Shown here in pieces: positions 1 through 7,123 of a DNA stretch of 11,418 nt; positions within the stretch are counted from its first letter, which is position 1; the number at the start of each line of letters is the position of its first letter. Under the pieces are notes generated by a model. The model saw nothing but the letters and a program-made list of their open reading frames with translations. It was not told the DNA's origin and did not search any database. This DNA is from JAAELZ01 sp047639475 (GTDB taxonomy: Bacteria > Pseudomonadota > Gammaproteobacteria > Arenicellales > Poriferihabitantaceae). Position numbers and translations under genes: made by a program. Where the stretch lies: the NCBI GenBank assembly GCA_047639475.1, contig JBLIOD010000073.1, positions 1-11,418 of the forward strand, in the 5' to 3' direction.

Positions 1-80
1 GAATTTGTTCCTGTACAGTAAATTGCTAAGCTTAAGGAAAACCCCGCTGAAAGGCAACTAGCCATCAAGTCAGAGCTTCA

Positions 81-103
81 TTAAAGGGGACGGTACCCTT
101 TAA
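81..103. repeat. REP-like palindrome upstream of the Y1 transposase remnant
   Basis: A perfect 8-base inverted repeat (TTAAAGGG at 81-88, CCCTTTAA at 96-103) encloses a 7-base loop. It lies 18 bases before the start of a REP-associated transposase remnant. Genes of that family are typically flanked by short palindromes that their enzyme recognises, so this is plausibly the 5' recognition hairpin. The palindrome is seen directly; the link to the transposase is inference from position. Confidence 0.5.
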
Positions 104-121
104 ATGTAGCATAATGTATTT

Positions 122-352
122 ATGCCTAGACTAGCCAGAAATGTATTTGACGATGTACACCATCACATCACCCAACGCGGCAATCGCCAAGAAGATGTAT
201 TTTTTACCGATGAAGACCGCGAGCGATATCTAATTTGGTTGGATGAATACTGTAAGAAATGGTCGGTAGAACTCATGTCGTATTGCCCTTTACACGCGAT
301 AAGGCGTCCACTGGGAAGTTCAAACGAAATCAAAGGTGCGGGGCAGGGTTGA
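122..352 (+). pseudogene. Truncated REP-associated Y1 (HUH) transposase, N-terminal part only
   Basis: Residues 1-55 match the start of REP-associated tyrosine transposases (TnpA_REP, Transposase_17 type). The opening MPRLARN is followed by HHITQRGN, then FFTDEDRERYLIWLDEY, and ends at MSYC. In intact members the next segment carries the catalytic MPNHVHL (HUH) motif and later the tyrosine; here the reading frame instead runs into unrelated sequence from about base 287 and stops at 352. About 55 of an expected 150 to 250 or more residues remain, so the product cannot be active. The unrelated tail is out-of-frame DNA from the neighbouring IS5-type remnant, so the junction probably reflects an insertion followed by deletion. 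The family call is from recognised motifs; the mechanism of loss is inference. Confidence 0.8.
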
Positions 353-506
353 GCCTATTTTTGGTTCAATCACCAATGAACAAAATGGGCTTTGTTTCAA
401 AGTGATTGGGGTATCCAGAATCAAGTGTAATATCGGTTTAATGAACTTGGTATATAACATGCGCCGATTTGTTCAACTAGACAGGATGAATCCGTCGAAA
501 ATATAG
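303..506 (+). pseudogene. IS5-family transposase, C-terminal remnant
   Basis: In the frame starting at 303 the DNA encodes TKSKVRGRVEPIFG, then RIKCNIGLMNLVYNMRRF, ending at a TAG at 504-506. KSKVR.RVE..FG followed by K..IGLMNL.YNMRR is the conserved C-terminal block of IS5-group DDE transposases; the E in RVEPIFG is the likely third catalytic acid. The frame is closed by a TAA at 300-302, and no N-terminal part (first two catalytic Asp) is present upstream, so only about 67 residues of roughly 300 survive. It overlaps in a different frame with the chimeric tail of the Y1 transposase remnant. The identification rests on motif recognition without alignment. Confidence 0.75.
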
Positions 507-623
507 AAAAAGGGGAAGAAAAGGCCCTAAAGCGCATCAACATGGGGTGACAACGGCGATTTTCCGTGAAAATGACAAATAAAGTCTATTCACTCGCAAT
601 CGGTAGATTCACACCATAAAAAA

Positions 624-642
624 TGCATTCTCGGAGGTGCCC
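624..642. repeat. Putative right end of the IS5-type remnant
   Basis: About 120 bases after the IS5-type stop codon lies the segment TGCATTCTCGGAGGTGCCC. Its complement begins GGGCACCTCCGAG, which resembles the GGxAGGTGC-type ends common in IS5-group elements. The matching left end is missing because the 5' half of the element is gone, so the terminal repeat cannot be confirmed here. The 117 bases between 507 and 623 hold no ORF that I recognise and are best read as the element's 3' untranslated tail. Confidence 0.35.
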
Positions 643-756
643 TTCAGTCCAGATTGCTACTATGGATTCGGCTTGTGCACGTTTGACTATTTTCAGAGCA
701 TGCTTGGTGTTAAGAGCATAGTAACTTCCAGTATATATATCGGAGGGCACGAGCCG

Positions 757-945
757 ATGCAGATAAATACAAAGACACTAATTGAGTGGTGTGAAGCTGT
801 TATTAATGGAGGGATTTCTGTCGAGTACCGTGAGTTATTTGGTAGAGTTACATCGGCTAAGGCCTTTCTTCATGGAAAGACATTTCACCCAGTAAAAACA
901 TCTTTTTTTGGCAAAGAAAAACCCCATCAATTTCAACAATGGTGA
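757..945 (+). CDS. Unknown small protein, likely integron cassette ORF
   Basis: The frame is open from a GTG at 637 (102 codons), but that start overlaps the putative IS end. The ATG at 757 has a clear GGAGGG nine bases upstream (742-747), so I prefer a 62-residue protein beginning MQINTKTLIEW; an ATG at 700 is a third option. I do not recognise a family. The protein is soluble-looking, with an amphipathic N-terminal part (TLIEWCEAVINGG) and a basic, Phe- and Gln-rich C-terminus, with no signal peptide or membrane helix. Its stop lies only six bases before an attC-like site, which is the standard layout of a promoterless integron gene cassette, and cassette genes are very often unknown. It converges on the B12 operon. 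The function is unknown. Confidence 0.5.
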   Translation: MQINTKTLIEWCEAVINGGISVEYRELFGRVTSAKAFLHGKTFHPVKTSFFGKEKPHQFQQW

Positions 946-950
946 GGAGC

Positions 951-1026
951 CATTTAATAAGTCAGTCAACTACGCGCCTTCGACGACTGACGCAGCATAG
1001 CTGCGCCGGTTATTGAGGCGTTAGCC
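951..1026 (+). repeat. Probable integron attC recombination site
   Basis: The right boundary is GTTAGCC (1020-1026), a perfect match to the attC R' consensus GTTRRRY, preceded by GAGGC. The left boundary ATTTAAT (952-958) matches R'' RYYYAAC at six of seven positions. Inside these, TCAA (966-969) and TTGA (1013-1016) are placed asymmetrically as in L''/L' boxes (7 versus 3 bases from the outer boxes). Between them is a variable palindromic centre including CGCAGC-ATA-GCTGCG (991-1005). The length of 76 bases is normal, and an ORF ends six bases upstream. Caveats are that the R'' box is imperfect and that GTCAGTC (961-967) can also pair with GACTGAC (985-991) as a separate hairpin. No integrase is present in the window. 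Confidence 0.55.
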
Positions 1027-1239
1027 TGTGAATCGTGGGAAATATAACCCGTACATAGCTAACGTCAGCAGCACACCCGCGGAGCCCAAGAGACCTAATT
1101 TTAATGAATTTGTTTTGCGCCCTGCTAAGGCGTTGACCATGCAGATCACGCCCGGAATAATACCAATGAGCGGGACAAACGACAGCGCAGCCAGTAAAAA
1201 GGCTAAACGTCCGTGGCTTGGTTTTTCTTCAGTAGTCAT
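1021..1239 (-). CDS. Small two-helix membrane protein at the end of the B12 operon
   Basis: This is a 72-residue protein from the ATG at 1239; a TTG at 1257 would add six residues and has no better ribosome site. A short charged N-terminus (MTTEEKPSHGR) is followed by two hydrophobic helices (about residues 12-36, with PLIGIIPGVICMV, and 50-66, LGLLGSAGVLLTLAMYGLY) joined by a basic loop GRKTN. I recognise no named family; it resembles generic DUF4190-like small inner-membrane proteins. It starts 37 bases after the tonB-type stop, so it is probably the last gene of the B12 uptake operon, but its role there is unknown. Its TAA stop (1021-1023) lies inside the right end of the attC-like site, so the natural C-terminus may have been altered by cassette insertion. 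Confidence 0.65.
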   Translation of the reverse strand: MTTEEKPSHGRLAFLLAALSFVPLIGIIPGVICMVNALAGRKTNSLKLGLLGSAGVLLTLAMYGLYFPRFTG

Positions 1240-1276
1240 TGTGTCAGAGTTTACCAAAGTTGATTCGGTTGCGCTG

Positions 1277-2314
1277 TTAACCTTGCTGAACTTGTTTGGG
1301 TGTACAAGCGTTGCTAGAGCACTCTAGTTCAAATCTAACCGGCACTAACACTTCACCCATCGGTACAGGCGGATAAAAGCGCCACTTGCGCGCTGCGTGT
1401 AATACCGCTTTATCAAGAATTTTGTGGGCGCTAGACTCATGCAATTTAGACGTCTTTACACGGCCATTGTCATTGAGTTCAATTGCAACAATGGCTGTGC
1501 CCGTTTTACGTTGTAATATTGCGTAATGGGGATACTTAGGCGGCGTCATTTTCTTAACGCGAATATTGGCTTCTCCAAAAGCGATCGCCTCTCCCGATGG
1601 GGCGGACCAAATCGCTTCAGCAGTCGCTTCGCTACCTGCACTATTTGTGCCCTCTGCTTTTTTCGCGTTTCCAACTACGTTAGTGGCCGCTGCTGCCTTT
1701 GTTTGAGTTTCTTTGCTAGTGGGTAACTTGGCTACGTGAGCTAACTCCGCTTTGTTGCTTGTTGGTTCCGGCACCTTAACCACTATTTGATTGGACTGAG
1801 CAAGTGGCTTCTCAGCCACAGGTGTTTTACCCTCTGTCTTACTAACAAGAACCTCTATCTCTGGCTCGATTTTCAATTTTAACTCAAGCTTCTTTTCACC
1901 CTTTACTAAAGCGCTATCTGAAAGAACCACTTTTTCGATTTTCTGTATAGCCGGTTTGCCCTCCCGCTGTGTTTGTTGTTTATTTTCTAACGCTGGTTCT
2001 TTTTGCTCATTTATCCATGTTGTTGCTCGCTTGGCTTTTGTAGAAGAGGTAATTAATTTAATCGGGTTAGCAGGGCGAATGGCGTTTGATGTCGTATTCG
2101 TAGTAGCAGCTTTTATTTTTGCCTGCGTCGAACTCGTTTCTTGATCAGCTGGTTTACCCGACATCATCACTAGTTTAGCCGTGATTGTATTTGCTGTTTG
2201 AGTACCCACGGTTAACGGTTCACTAAGCCATACAACCACAGCCAGCAACGCGGCATGCACCGTCACGGACGACAGCACTGACCAGCTCGAACTATGGCGT
2301 AAATTAATGCTCAT
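1277..2314 (-). CDS. tonB: TonB-family energy transducer dedicated to the B12 operon
   Basis: This inner-membrane-anchored periplasmic protein passes proton-motive energy to the outer-membrane receptor. Residues about 13-34 (VLSSVTVHAALLAVVVWLSE) form the single N-terminal anchor with the conserved S/H-type pattern. Residues about 50-240 form a long low-complexity Lys/Ala/Thr/Glu-rich periplasm-spanning region rather than the classic Pro-Glu/Pro-Lys repeats. The C-terminal 90 residues are the TonB domain, with PPKYPHYAILQRKTGTAIV, a DNGRV turn, SSAHKILDKAVLHAARKWRF and PVRFEL. The length of 345 residues is longer than E. coli TonB. The ATG overlaps the btuD stop as ATGA, indicating translational coupling, so it probably serves this BtuB. 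No exbB or exbD is adjacent, so it must borrow an ExbBD complex encoded elsewhere. Confidence 0.9.
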   Translation of the reverse strand: MSINLRHSSSWSVLSSVTVHAALLAVVVWLSEPLTVGTQTANTITAKLVMMSGKPADQETSSTQAKIKAATTNTTSNAIRPANPIKLITSSTKAKRATTWINEQKEPALENKQQTQREGKPAIQKIEKVVLSDSALVKGEKKLELKLKIEPEIEVLVSKTEGKTPVAEKPLAQSNQIVVKVPEPTSNKAELAHVAKLPTSKETQTKAAAATNVVGNAKKAEGTNSAGSEATAEAIWSAPSGEAIAFGEANIRVKKMTPPKYPHYAILQRKTGTAIVAIELNDNGRVKTSKLHESSAHKILDKAVLHAARKWRFYPPVPMGEVLVPVRFELECSSNACTPKQVQQG

Positions 2315-3066
2315 CGTTGCAGTACAATTAATTCACCATCAGCGTAGCCAATACGCTCGGTTTTAACTTGAAAATAACGGTCTATGTTTTGGCTTGATAG
2401 TACTTCAGATGCCGCGCCTTGCTCTATCAGTTCTCCTTCATCAAACAGGCTTGCGGTATGCGCATACGCCAACACATGATTCAAGTCATGCAGAACCACA
2501 ACAATTGCGGTATCTTGATCGGCAATTTCGCGCAAGGTTTGTAAAATCTTACTTTGATATTTTATATCTAGGCCATTAAGCGGTTCGTCCGCCAATAGGC
2601 ATCGCGGCTTCGCCACCATTGCGCGTGCAAGCAATACTCGCGCTTTCTCTCCGCCTGATAGGGTGTTGAAATTTTGGGTTTGTAGAGCATCTAAATCAAA
2701 CTGCTCAATGACTGAAGTGAGAGTTTCAGCTTGCATATCCCGACTTAAATGAGGCGCGGCTAACAGGCCAACCTGAATAACTTGTTCAACACTCAGCTCC
2801 CAGTGACACTGATTTTGTTGTGGCAAATAGGCGACGTTTGCGGCACGTTGAAGTGGGGAATAAGCGTTTAAGCATTGCTGATCAAATTGAACTTGTCCCG
2901 ACGTTAATGGCAACAAACCACATAACGTTTTAAGGAATGTCGATTTGCCTGCCCCATTGGGCCCCACTATCGCATGCAGACCGGTACTGGGGAACTGAGC
3001 AGTGACATTCTTAAGCAGCTGACGCTTACCTACTTTTACGCCTACATCGGTGGCAGAGATTGTCAT
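2311..3066 (-). CDS. btuD: Cobalamin ABC transporter ATP-binding protein
   Basis: This is the cytoplasmic ATPase that powers vitamin B12 import through BtuC. All ABC motifs are present: Walker A GPNGAGKST (residues 35-43), Q-loop at Q83/Q84, signature LSGGEKAR (136-143), Walker B CLLADEP (156-162, catalytic E161), D-loop NGLD, and switch His193 in VVVLHD. The length of 251 residues is typical of the FecE/BtuD/HmuV branch. Sequence alone cannot separate B12 from haem or siderophore ATPases. The cobalamin assignment rests on the operon: riboswitch, BtuB-like receptor and BtuF/BtuC partners. It overlaps btuC and tonB by four bases each (ATGA), consistent with coupled translation. Confidence 0.93.
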   Translation of the reverse strand: MTISATDVGVKVGKRQLLKNVTAQFPSTGLHAIVGPNGAGKSTFLKTLCGLLPLTSGQVQFDQQCLNAYSPLQRAANVAYLPQQNQCHWELSVEQVIQVGLLAAPHLSRDMQAETLTSVIEQFDLDALQTQNFNTLSGGEKARVLLARAMVAKPRCLLADEPLNGLDIKYQSKILQTLREIADQDTAIVVVLHDLNHVLAYAHTASLFDEGELIEQGAASEVLSSQNIDRYFQVKTERIGYADGELIVLQR

Positions 3067-4082
3067 GCTATCGCCCTGCGGTGTTTATTCAGCGACCATA
3101 AGAAAAATGGTGCGCCTAGCAACGCGGTTAAGACCCCAATTTTGAGTTCTGTCTGCGTCGGTAACAGTCTTACCGCTATGTCTGCTACTAACAATAGTAT
3201 GGCACCGGACAATAAACTAGGCACTAAAATTGCATCGGCTCGATGTTTAACCCAAGGGCGCACAATGTGCGGTGCTATTAAGCCAACGAACCCAATTGCC
3301 CCGGTAACTGCCACGCTGGAGCCCACACACAAACCCACTGCTGTTACGATTTTTAGGCGCATCGATTTAAGATTTGCACCCAAAGTCTGCGCCACCTCTT
3401 CGCCTAAAGAAAGCGCGTATAACGCCCTAGCTGTAGACAACAGCATTACCCAGCCGATCACCACGAACACAATAATCAACGCGACGTGATTAAAGCCTCT
3501 GCCTTCTAAAGAACCAAGCAACCAGAATACAATTTCGAGCGCGGCAAACGGGCTAGGGGATAGGTTAAGCACCAAGGAAGTTGCAGCGCCTGCAAAGCTA
3601 GTAATGACCACTCCCGCTAATATGAAAACCAAAGAGTCTTCGCTGCGCCTCACTAGTGCGAATAATAAAACCACACCAATGATCGCGCCGATCATGCCTG
3701 CAAAGGGCAAGTAGAAACTACCCGCACCGGCCAAACCCAAGTACAGCACAACCACTGCGCCTAAGGATGCGGTAGCGGTGGTGCCAATAATGCCCGGATC
3801 AACCAAAGGATTGCGTAACCAACCTTGTAGGGCTGCACCTGACAAACCCAGACTTCCCCCAACAATCACCGCTAATAAAGCGCGGGGCAAGCGAACTTGC
3901 CAAATAATGATTCGCATTACCTCTGGGTCAGCAACCGCATCGATACCATGCTGGAAACGGCCGACGAACAACGAGGCAACGAAGGCCGTAGCCAACACAC
4001 TCAGTAGGGTGATATTTAATCCAAACGCTTGCCCAAACAAGCGATGATATTGCGCTGAAATCGGAGAGTTATTAGCTTTCAT
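3063..4082 (-). CDS. btuC: Cobalamin ABC transporter permease
   Basis: This is the inner-membrane channel subunit of the FecCD/BtuC family, working as a dimer with two BtuD. It has 339 residues with about ten hydrophobic helices. The family hallmark lies after the first helix, at roughly residues 64-101: RLPRALLAVIVGGSLGLSGA, then LQGWLRNPLVDPGIIG. A second conserved block, GAIGFVGLIAPHIVR, lies near residues 262-276; in this family the region between the two contains the helices that contact the ATPase. It overlaps btuF by 11 bases and btuD by 4. As with BtuD, family membership is firm, and B12 specificity is taken from the riboswitch and neighbours. Confidence 0.93.
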   Translation of the reverse strand: MKANNSPISAQYHRLFGQAFGLNITLLSVLATAFVASLFVGRFQHGIDAVADPEVMRIIIWQVRLPRALLAVIVGGSLGLSGAALQGWLRNPLVDPGIIGTTATASLGAVVVLYLGLAGAGSFYLPFAGMIGAIIGVVLLFALVRRSEDSLVFILAGVVITSFAGAATSLVLNLSPSPFAALEIVFWLLGSLEGRGFNHVALIIVFVVIGWVMLLSTARALYALSLGEEVAQTLGANLKSMRLKIVTAVGLCVGSSVAVTGAIGFVGLIAPHIVRPWVKHRADAILVPSLLSGAILLLVADIAVRLLPTQTELKIGVLTALLGAPFFLWSLNKHRRAIA

Positions 4083-4917
4083 CTTCTTGCGCGCTGGATA
4101 GATTGTTTAATATCTCTGTTCTTCTTTCTAGCAAAGTTTGATAGGCCAATGCCAAGTGAGAAGACGCGCAAGACCAGTAGGCCGCTGGAATAATAACGTG
4201 CGCGGGCACCGCCTGAATAGCTGGGTGAGACAACCACTCATGCGCGCGATCATAGTGCTCACTGCCCTGCGCAGAGATAATCACATCGGGCTTTAAGGCA
4301 ATTATTTGCTCTAGCGATATGGTGTGCCAGGCACCTAAGTCAGCTGTTAAATTGGTGTAGCCCGCCAAAGTAATCAGCTCATGGGTTAGCGTGCCTCGAC
4401 CCTCTGAATAGCCGTTCGGACTTAAATATATAGCCCCTAAGGACGTCGATTCGTCCCTTTCAAGTTCATCGTTTTGGAGCGCTAACTGTAAAGCGGCAAT
4501 ACGGTGTTCTGCTTTTTTCGATTGGCCAATTTTCACACCCAATTCACGCATTGCTTCATACAATTGGGCCAATGATTGTGGGCTATAAAGCGAATAGGTT
4601 TCTATATCGAACCGTTTTAACATGTCTAAAACCATCGCCGAAGAATAAGCGCTGGCTAGAACCAGTGAGGGACGAGCAGCAATAATTTGCTCAATTCTGC
4701 CGCTGTTGATGGGTATGTCATCGAGCTTATCGACTATCGGAGAATAGTGGCGATCCTTGGCAAAGTAAGAGAGGGACTGAATTTGATCTCGGTCCGCGAG
4801 ATCATAAAGTAGGAGGTCAGAGCACAGGTTTATTGAAATAATCCCTGTGCTCCAAACAGGGGCGGAGAAGAACAATAGTAGCCCTAAGGTACCTCGCTCG
4901 ATCCACCCCTTGCGCAT
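4072..4917 (-). CDS. btuF: Periplasmic cobalamin-binding protein
   Basis: This is a periplasmic class III (helical-backbone) binding protein that hands B12 from BtuB to BtuCD. The first 23 or so residues form a signal peptide (basic RKGWIER, hydrophobic GLLLFF, cleavage near PVWS). The mature part opens with ISINLCSDLLLYDLADRDQI, typical of the BtuF/cobalamin-hemin binding branch. It contains the EQIIAARPSLVLA and LEQIIALKPDVII repeats that mark the two lobes, plus YLSPNGYSEGRGTLTHELI. The length is 281 residues. The ATG overlaps the btuB stop by one base (TAATG), so translation is probably coupled. No lipobox is visible, so it is predicted to be soluble rather than a lipoprotein. Confidence 0.88.
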   Translation of the reverse strand: MRKGWIERGTLGLLLFFSAPVWSTGIISINLCSDLLLYDLADRDQIQSLSYFAKDRHYSPIVDKLDDIPINSGRIEQIIAARPSLVLASAYSSAMVLDMLKRFDIETYSLYSPQSLAQLYEAMRELGVKIGQSKKAEHRIAALQLALQNDELERDESTSLGAIYLSPNGYSEGRGTLTHELITLAGYTNLTADLGAWHTISLEQIIALKPDVIISAQGSEHYDRAHEWLSHPAIQAVPAHVIIPAAYWSCASSHLALAYQTLLERRTEILNNLSSAQEDES

Positions 4918-6809
4918 TAGAACTTAGCGCTCACACCGAACAACCATTTACGGCCAGGTGTTGAAAAACCGAATACGTTTTCGTACTCTTCATCAAAGGC
5001 ATTTTCCACACGTGCATTCAAAGCAACACGGTCATTAAGTTGATAAGTTAAGTTAGCATCTACTAGCGTGTAACTCGCCAATGTCACATTAACGCCGTTT
5101 GCGAAGTCCGTATCTAAGCGACTGCTTGAATGCGATAAATCTATACGCGAGGTCAATCTGTTTCCCATGCTTTTGTTGGTTAAGCTTAAGCTCGCCACAT
5201 TTTCAGGACGGCGGATTTCTGCTTTACCTTTTCCGTTTTCAGAATCAGTATTGGTAAATGCCGCAGTCAACTGCGTGCTTTCGCTCAAACTTGCCGTCAC
5301 CGCCACTTCGATACCGCTACGCTCGCTGTCCTTATCTAGGTTTTTAACCGTAGAGGTGAAGTCTGGATTGAAGACTGTGGTGATCTCATTCTCCAAGTTC
5401 GCTTGGAAATAAGTGATGTCCATAACAACAGCATCATTCGCAAAGCGGTGCTCATAGCCGACATCGAAACCCAACGACTCTTCTGGCTGTAGATCTGGGT
5501 TACCGATAAAGCTGCTCGGAAAGAAACCGAAGGTTTCAACAAATGAAGGATTCGTTACCGCTGAACCTACGCTGCCGTGCACTTTGCCACCTGCAGTTAG
5601 ATAGGCGCTGGTTAAACGAAAGGTCGTGCTGTCATCGAAAGCATCGTTTGAATCTTGGCGTATAGACGCTGAACCAAACAAACCGCCTTGTGATGCGTAA
5701 CGGTATTCAACAGCTGCCGAGTAATCGGTTGTGTCTTGAGATTGGTTACTTAGAGACGTTGCCGTTGCACCCCTTTGCTCATACTCGTTATTCTCAGCTT
5801 CAAGCAACATAGAGAAACCGCTATCTTGGTTCGCTGACCAATCACCTTGCCAGCTTAATTTGGTTTTCTTGCCGTTAGTGGTACTTTTACCGAAAGAGGC
5901 CGAATCAAACTTATTTTCGCTGTCACTGACCGCCAAATTAAAAGTGCTGTCAAAGCTAGCGTGTTGCTTCTTAAGTTTTACGTGAGCGAATAATTCCTTG
6001 TCGTCTTGCTCATCGGGCAAGTCGATGGTTTGACCATATGTGGGTGAAGTAAAGTCAAAGCTTGTTCCATCAACGTCCAAAGAAGACTCAGAAATGCGCA
6101 GTGAAGTTTCAATTTGAGTTGTGCTGTTTAAGGCCTTACCGTAAGAAAATGCGGCGGTCGTATTGTCAAAGCCATCATCTTCAGTACCCGAACTCGCAAC
6201 CGAAAAACCATCACTCTTATTCATTTCAATGGCAATTTTATGATGACTGCCGTTGTCACTGCCTTGGGTATGCAAAGTGAGTTGTTGAGTATTATCACTG
6301 CCTACCTCTAGTCCAACTGTGGTGCCTTGTGCACCTTTGCCATTGTAGGTGTAAATATTAATCACACCCGCTAAGGCATCACTACCGGTAAGCGCACTTT
6401 GTGGACCGCGGATGATTTCGATTCGCTCAATATCGCTCACCACTAAGCCAGAGAGAAAGGCGCCGGTGCCGGTTGCATTATTGACTTCAATGCCATCGAT
6501 ACGCACCAATACGTGGTTTGCTTCAGCGCCGCGCATACGAATGGCCGTCAAGCTGCCTTTATTGGAAGCACGCGTTACATGCACACCCGGTGTTAATCGC
6601 AAAACGTCGGCAATATGCGTAGCATTGCTATCGCGCAGTGTTGCTTCATTGATTATCGTAACCGCACTGCCAATTCTCTCAGCGCTGATCGGAGTAAGGT
6701 TGGCACTTATGACAAGTTCGTCAAGCGTGTTGTCTTGCGCAAAGCCCGTTGATGATTGCGCTAGAAGAAGAGCGATGACGCTCGAGGAAAAACCTTTTGA
6801 GTTAAACAT
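4917..6809 (-). CDS. btuB: TonB-dependent vitamin B12 outer-membrane receptor
   Basis: This is an outer-membrane 22-strand barrel receptor that takes up cobalamin using TonB. The open frame reaches a GTG at 6920, but I choose the ATG at 6809. From there the protein starts MFNSKGFSSSVIALLLAQ, a good signal peptide cleaved near GFA (residue 24), and the extra 37 codons upstream are riboswitch leader. The TonB box is DELVIS (residues 30-35). The plug domain follows, with LRLTPGVHVTRA, IRMRGAEANHVLVRIDGIEV and IERIEIIRGPQSALTGSDA. The remainder is beta-barrel with alternating pattern, and the last residue is Phe (SAKF), as expected for barrel insertion. The length is 630 residues. It is the first gene after a cobalamin riboswitch. 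No strong Shine-Dalgarno precedes the chosen ATG. Confidence 0.93.
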   Translation of the reverse strand: MFNSKGFSSSVIALLLAQSSTGFAQDNTLDELVISANLTPISAERIGSAVTIINEATLRDSNATHIADVLRLTPGVHVTRASNKGSLTAIRMRGAEANHVLVRIDGIEVNNATGTGAFLSGLVVSDIERIEIIRGPQSALTGSDALAGVINIYTYNGKGAQGTTVGLEVGSDNTQQLTLHTQGSDNGSHHKIAIEMNKSDGFSVASSGTEDDGFDNTTAAFSYGKALNSTTQIETSLRISESSLDVDGTSFDFTSPTYGQTIDLPDEQDDKELFAHVKLKKQHASFDSTFNLAVSDSENKFDSASFGKSTTNGKKTKLSWQGDWSANQDSGFSMLLEAENNEYEQRGATATSLSNQSQDTTDYSAAVEYRYASQGGLFGSASIRQDSNDAFDDSTTFRLTSAYLTAGGKVHGSVGSAVTNPSFVETFGFFPSSFIGNPDLQPEESLGFDVGYEHRFANDAVVMDITYFQANLENEITTVFNPDFTSTVKNLDKDSERSGIEVAVTASLSESTQLTAAFTNTDSENGKGKAEIRRPENVASLSLTNKSMGNRLTSRIDLSHSSSRLDTDFANGVNVTLASYTLVDANLTYQLNDRVALNARVENAFDEEYENVFGFSTPGRKWLFGVSAKF

Positions 6810-6945
6810 ATTCAAAAACCAGTAGCCCACTGCAACACGCACCGTATTACATATGGATAAATAATTGCTGTTGGGAGGTTTTAGAATGATCTGCACGCAA
6901 AACGGCCGCGTGTTTAACACACCAACACCCCGTTGGCAGCACCAC
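6810..6945 (-). promoter_or_regulatory. Expression platform / leader between riboswitch and btuB
   Basis: This is 136 bases of untranslated leader. Just after the aptamer it contains a hairpin CCAAC-GGGGT-GTTGG (6922-6936, on the minus strand), in the position where cobalamin riboswitches often form the loop that kisses the aptamer. Further down lies a CCTCCC stretch that could act as an anti-Shine-Dalgarno, and a small CAGT-GGGCT-ACTG hairpin lies close to the ATG. There is no hairpin followed by a U run, so control is more likely at translation initiation than by intrinsic termination. The structures are read by eye. Confidence 0.5.
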
Positions 6946-7087
6946 CAATTGAAATAGGTCTCCTGGCTTACGTGTCATCGCTTTATTTGACCTTCCCGGA
7001 CTAATCCAGTGGTGATTCAAAAAAACTCTTCGCTTACAGTTGCGGGGGCAGCCAAGGCTTTGTACCTTGTTCCCTTGATTTCAATTG
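6946..7087 (-). ncRNA. Cobalamin (B12) riboswitch aptamer
   Basis: On the minus strand all diagnostic blocks appear in order: GGGAACAAGGT, then GCTGCCCCCGCAACTGTAAG, CACCACTGG, GTCCGGGAAGGTCAA, and the B12 box AAGCCAGGAGACC. The ends pair perfectly as the closing stem P1, CAATTGAAAT (complement of 7078-7087) with ATTTCAATTG (complement of 6946-6955). The RNA senses adenosylcobalamin or a related form and is expected to turn off btuB and the rest of the operon when B12 is plentiful. Confidence 0.96.
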
Positions 7088-7094
7088 AGTCGCG

Positions 7095-7123
7095 ATTTTA
7101 TGGATTTTGATAAGGCCGGTCAA
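7095..7123 (-). promoter_or_regulatory. Sigma70-type promoter of the B12 uptake operon
   Basis: On the minus strand, TTGACC (complement of 7118-7123) is followed by exactly 17 bases and TAAAAT (complement of 7095-7100). Each box differs from consensus at only one position. The predicted start, about 7 bases downstream (near 7088), falls directly at the first base of the riboswitch closing stem, which strongly supports the call. Confidence 0.85.

Noticed and set aside
1028..1327. Plus-strand open frame (99 codons) opposite the small membrane protein and tonB end
   Set aside because: It has no recognisable motif and lies antisense to the TonB C-terminal domain and the two-helix protein, both of which have meaningful sequence.
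2974..3489. Long plus-strand open frame (171 codons) across btuD/btuC
   Set aside because: It is antisense to two clearly conserved transporter genes and its translation shows no family pattern; it is a shadow frame.
6810..6920. Extended N-terminus of btuB from the GTG at 6920
   Set aside because: It places 37 codons of riboswitch leader, including hairpins, ahead of a perfect signal peptide; the ATG at 6809 fits the family and the leader architecture.
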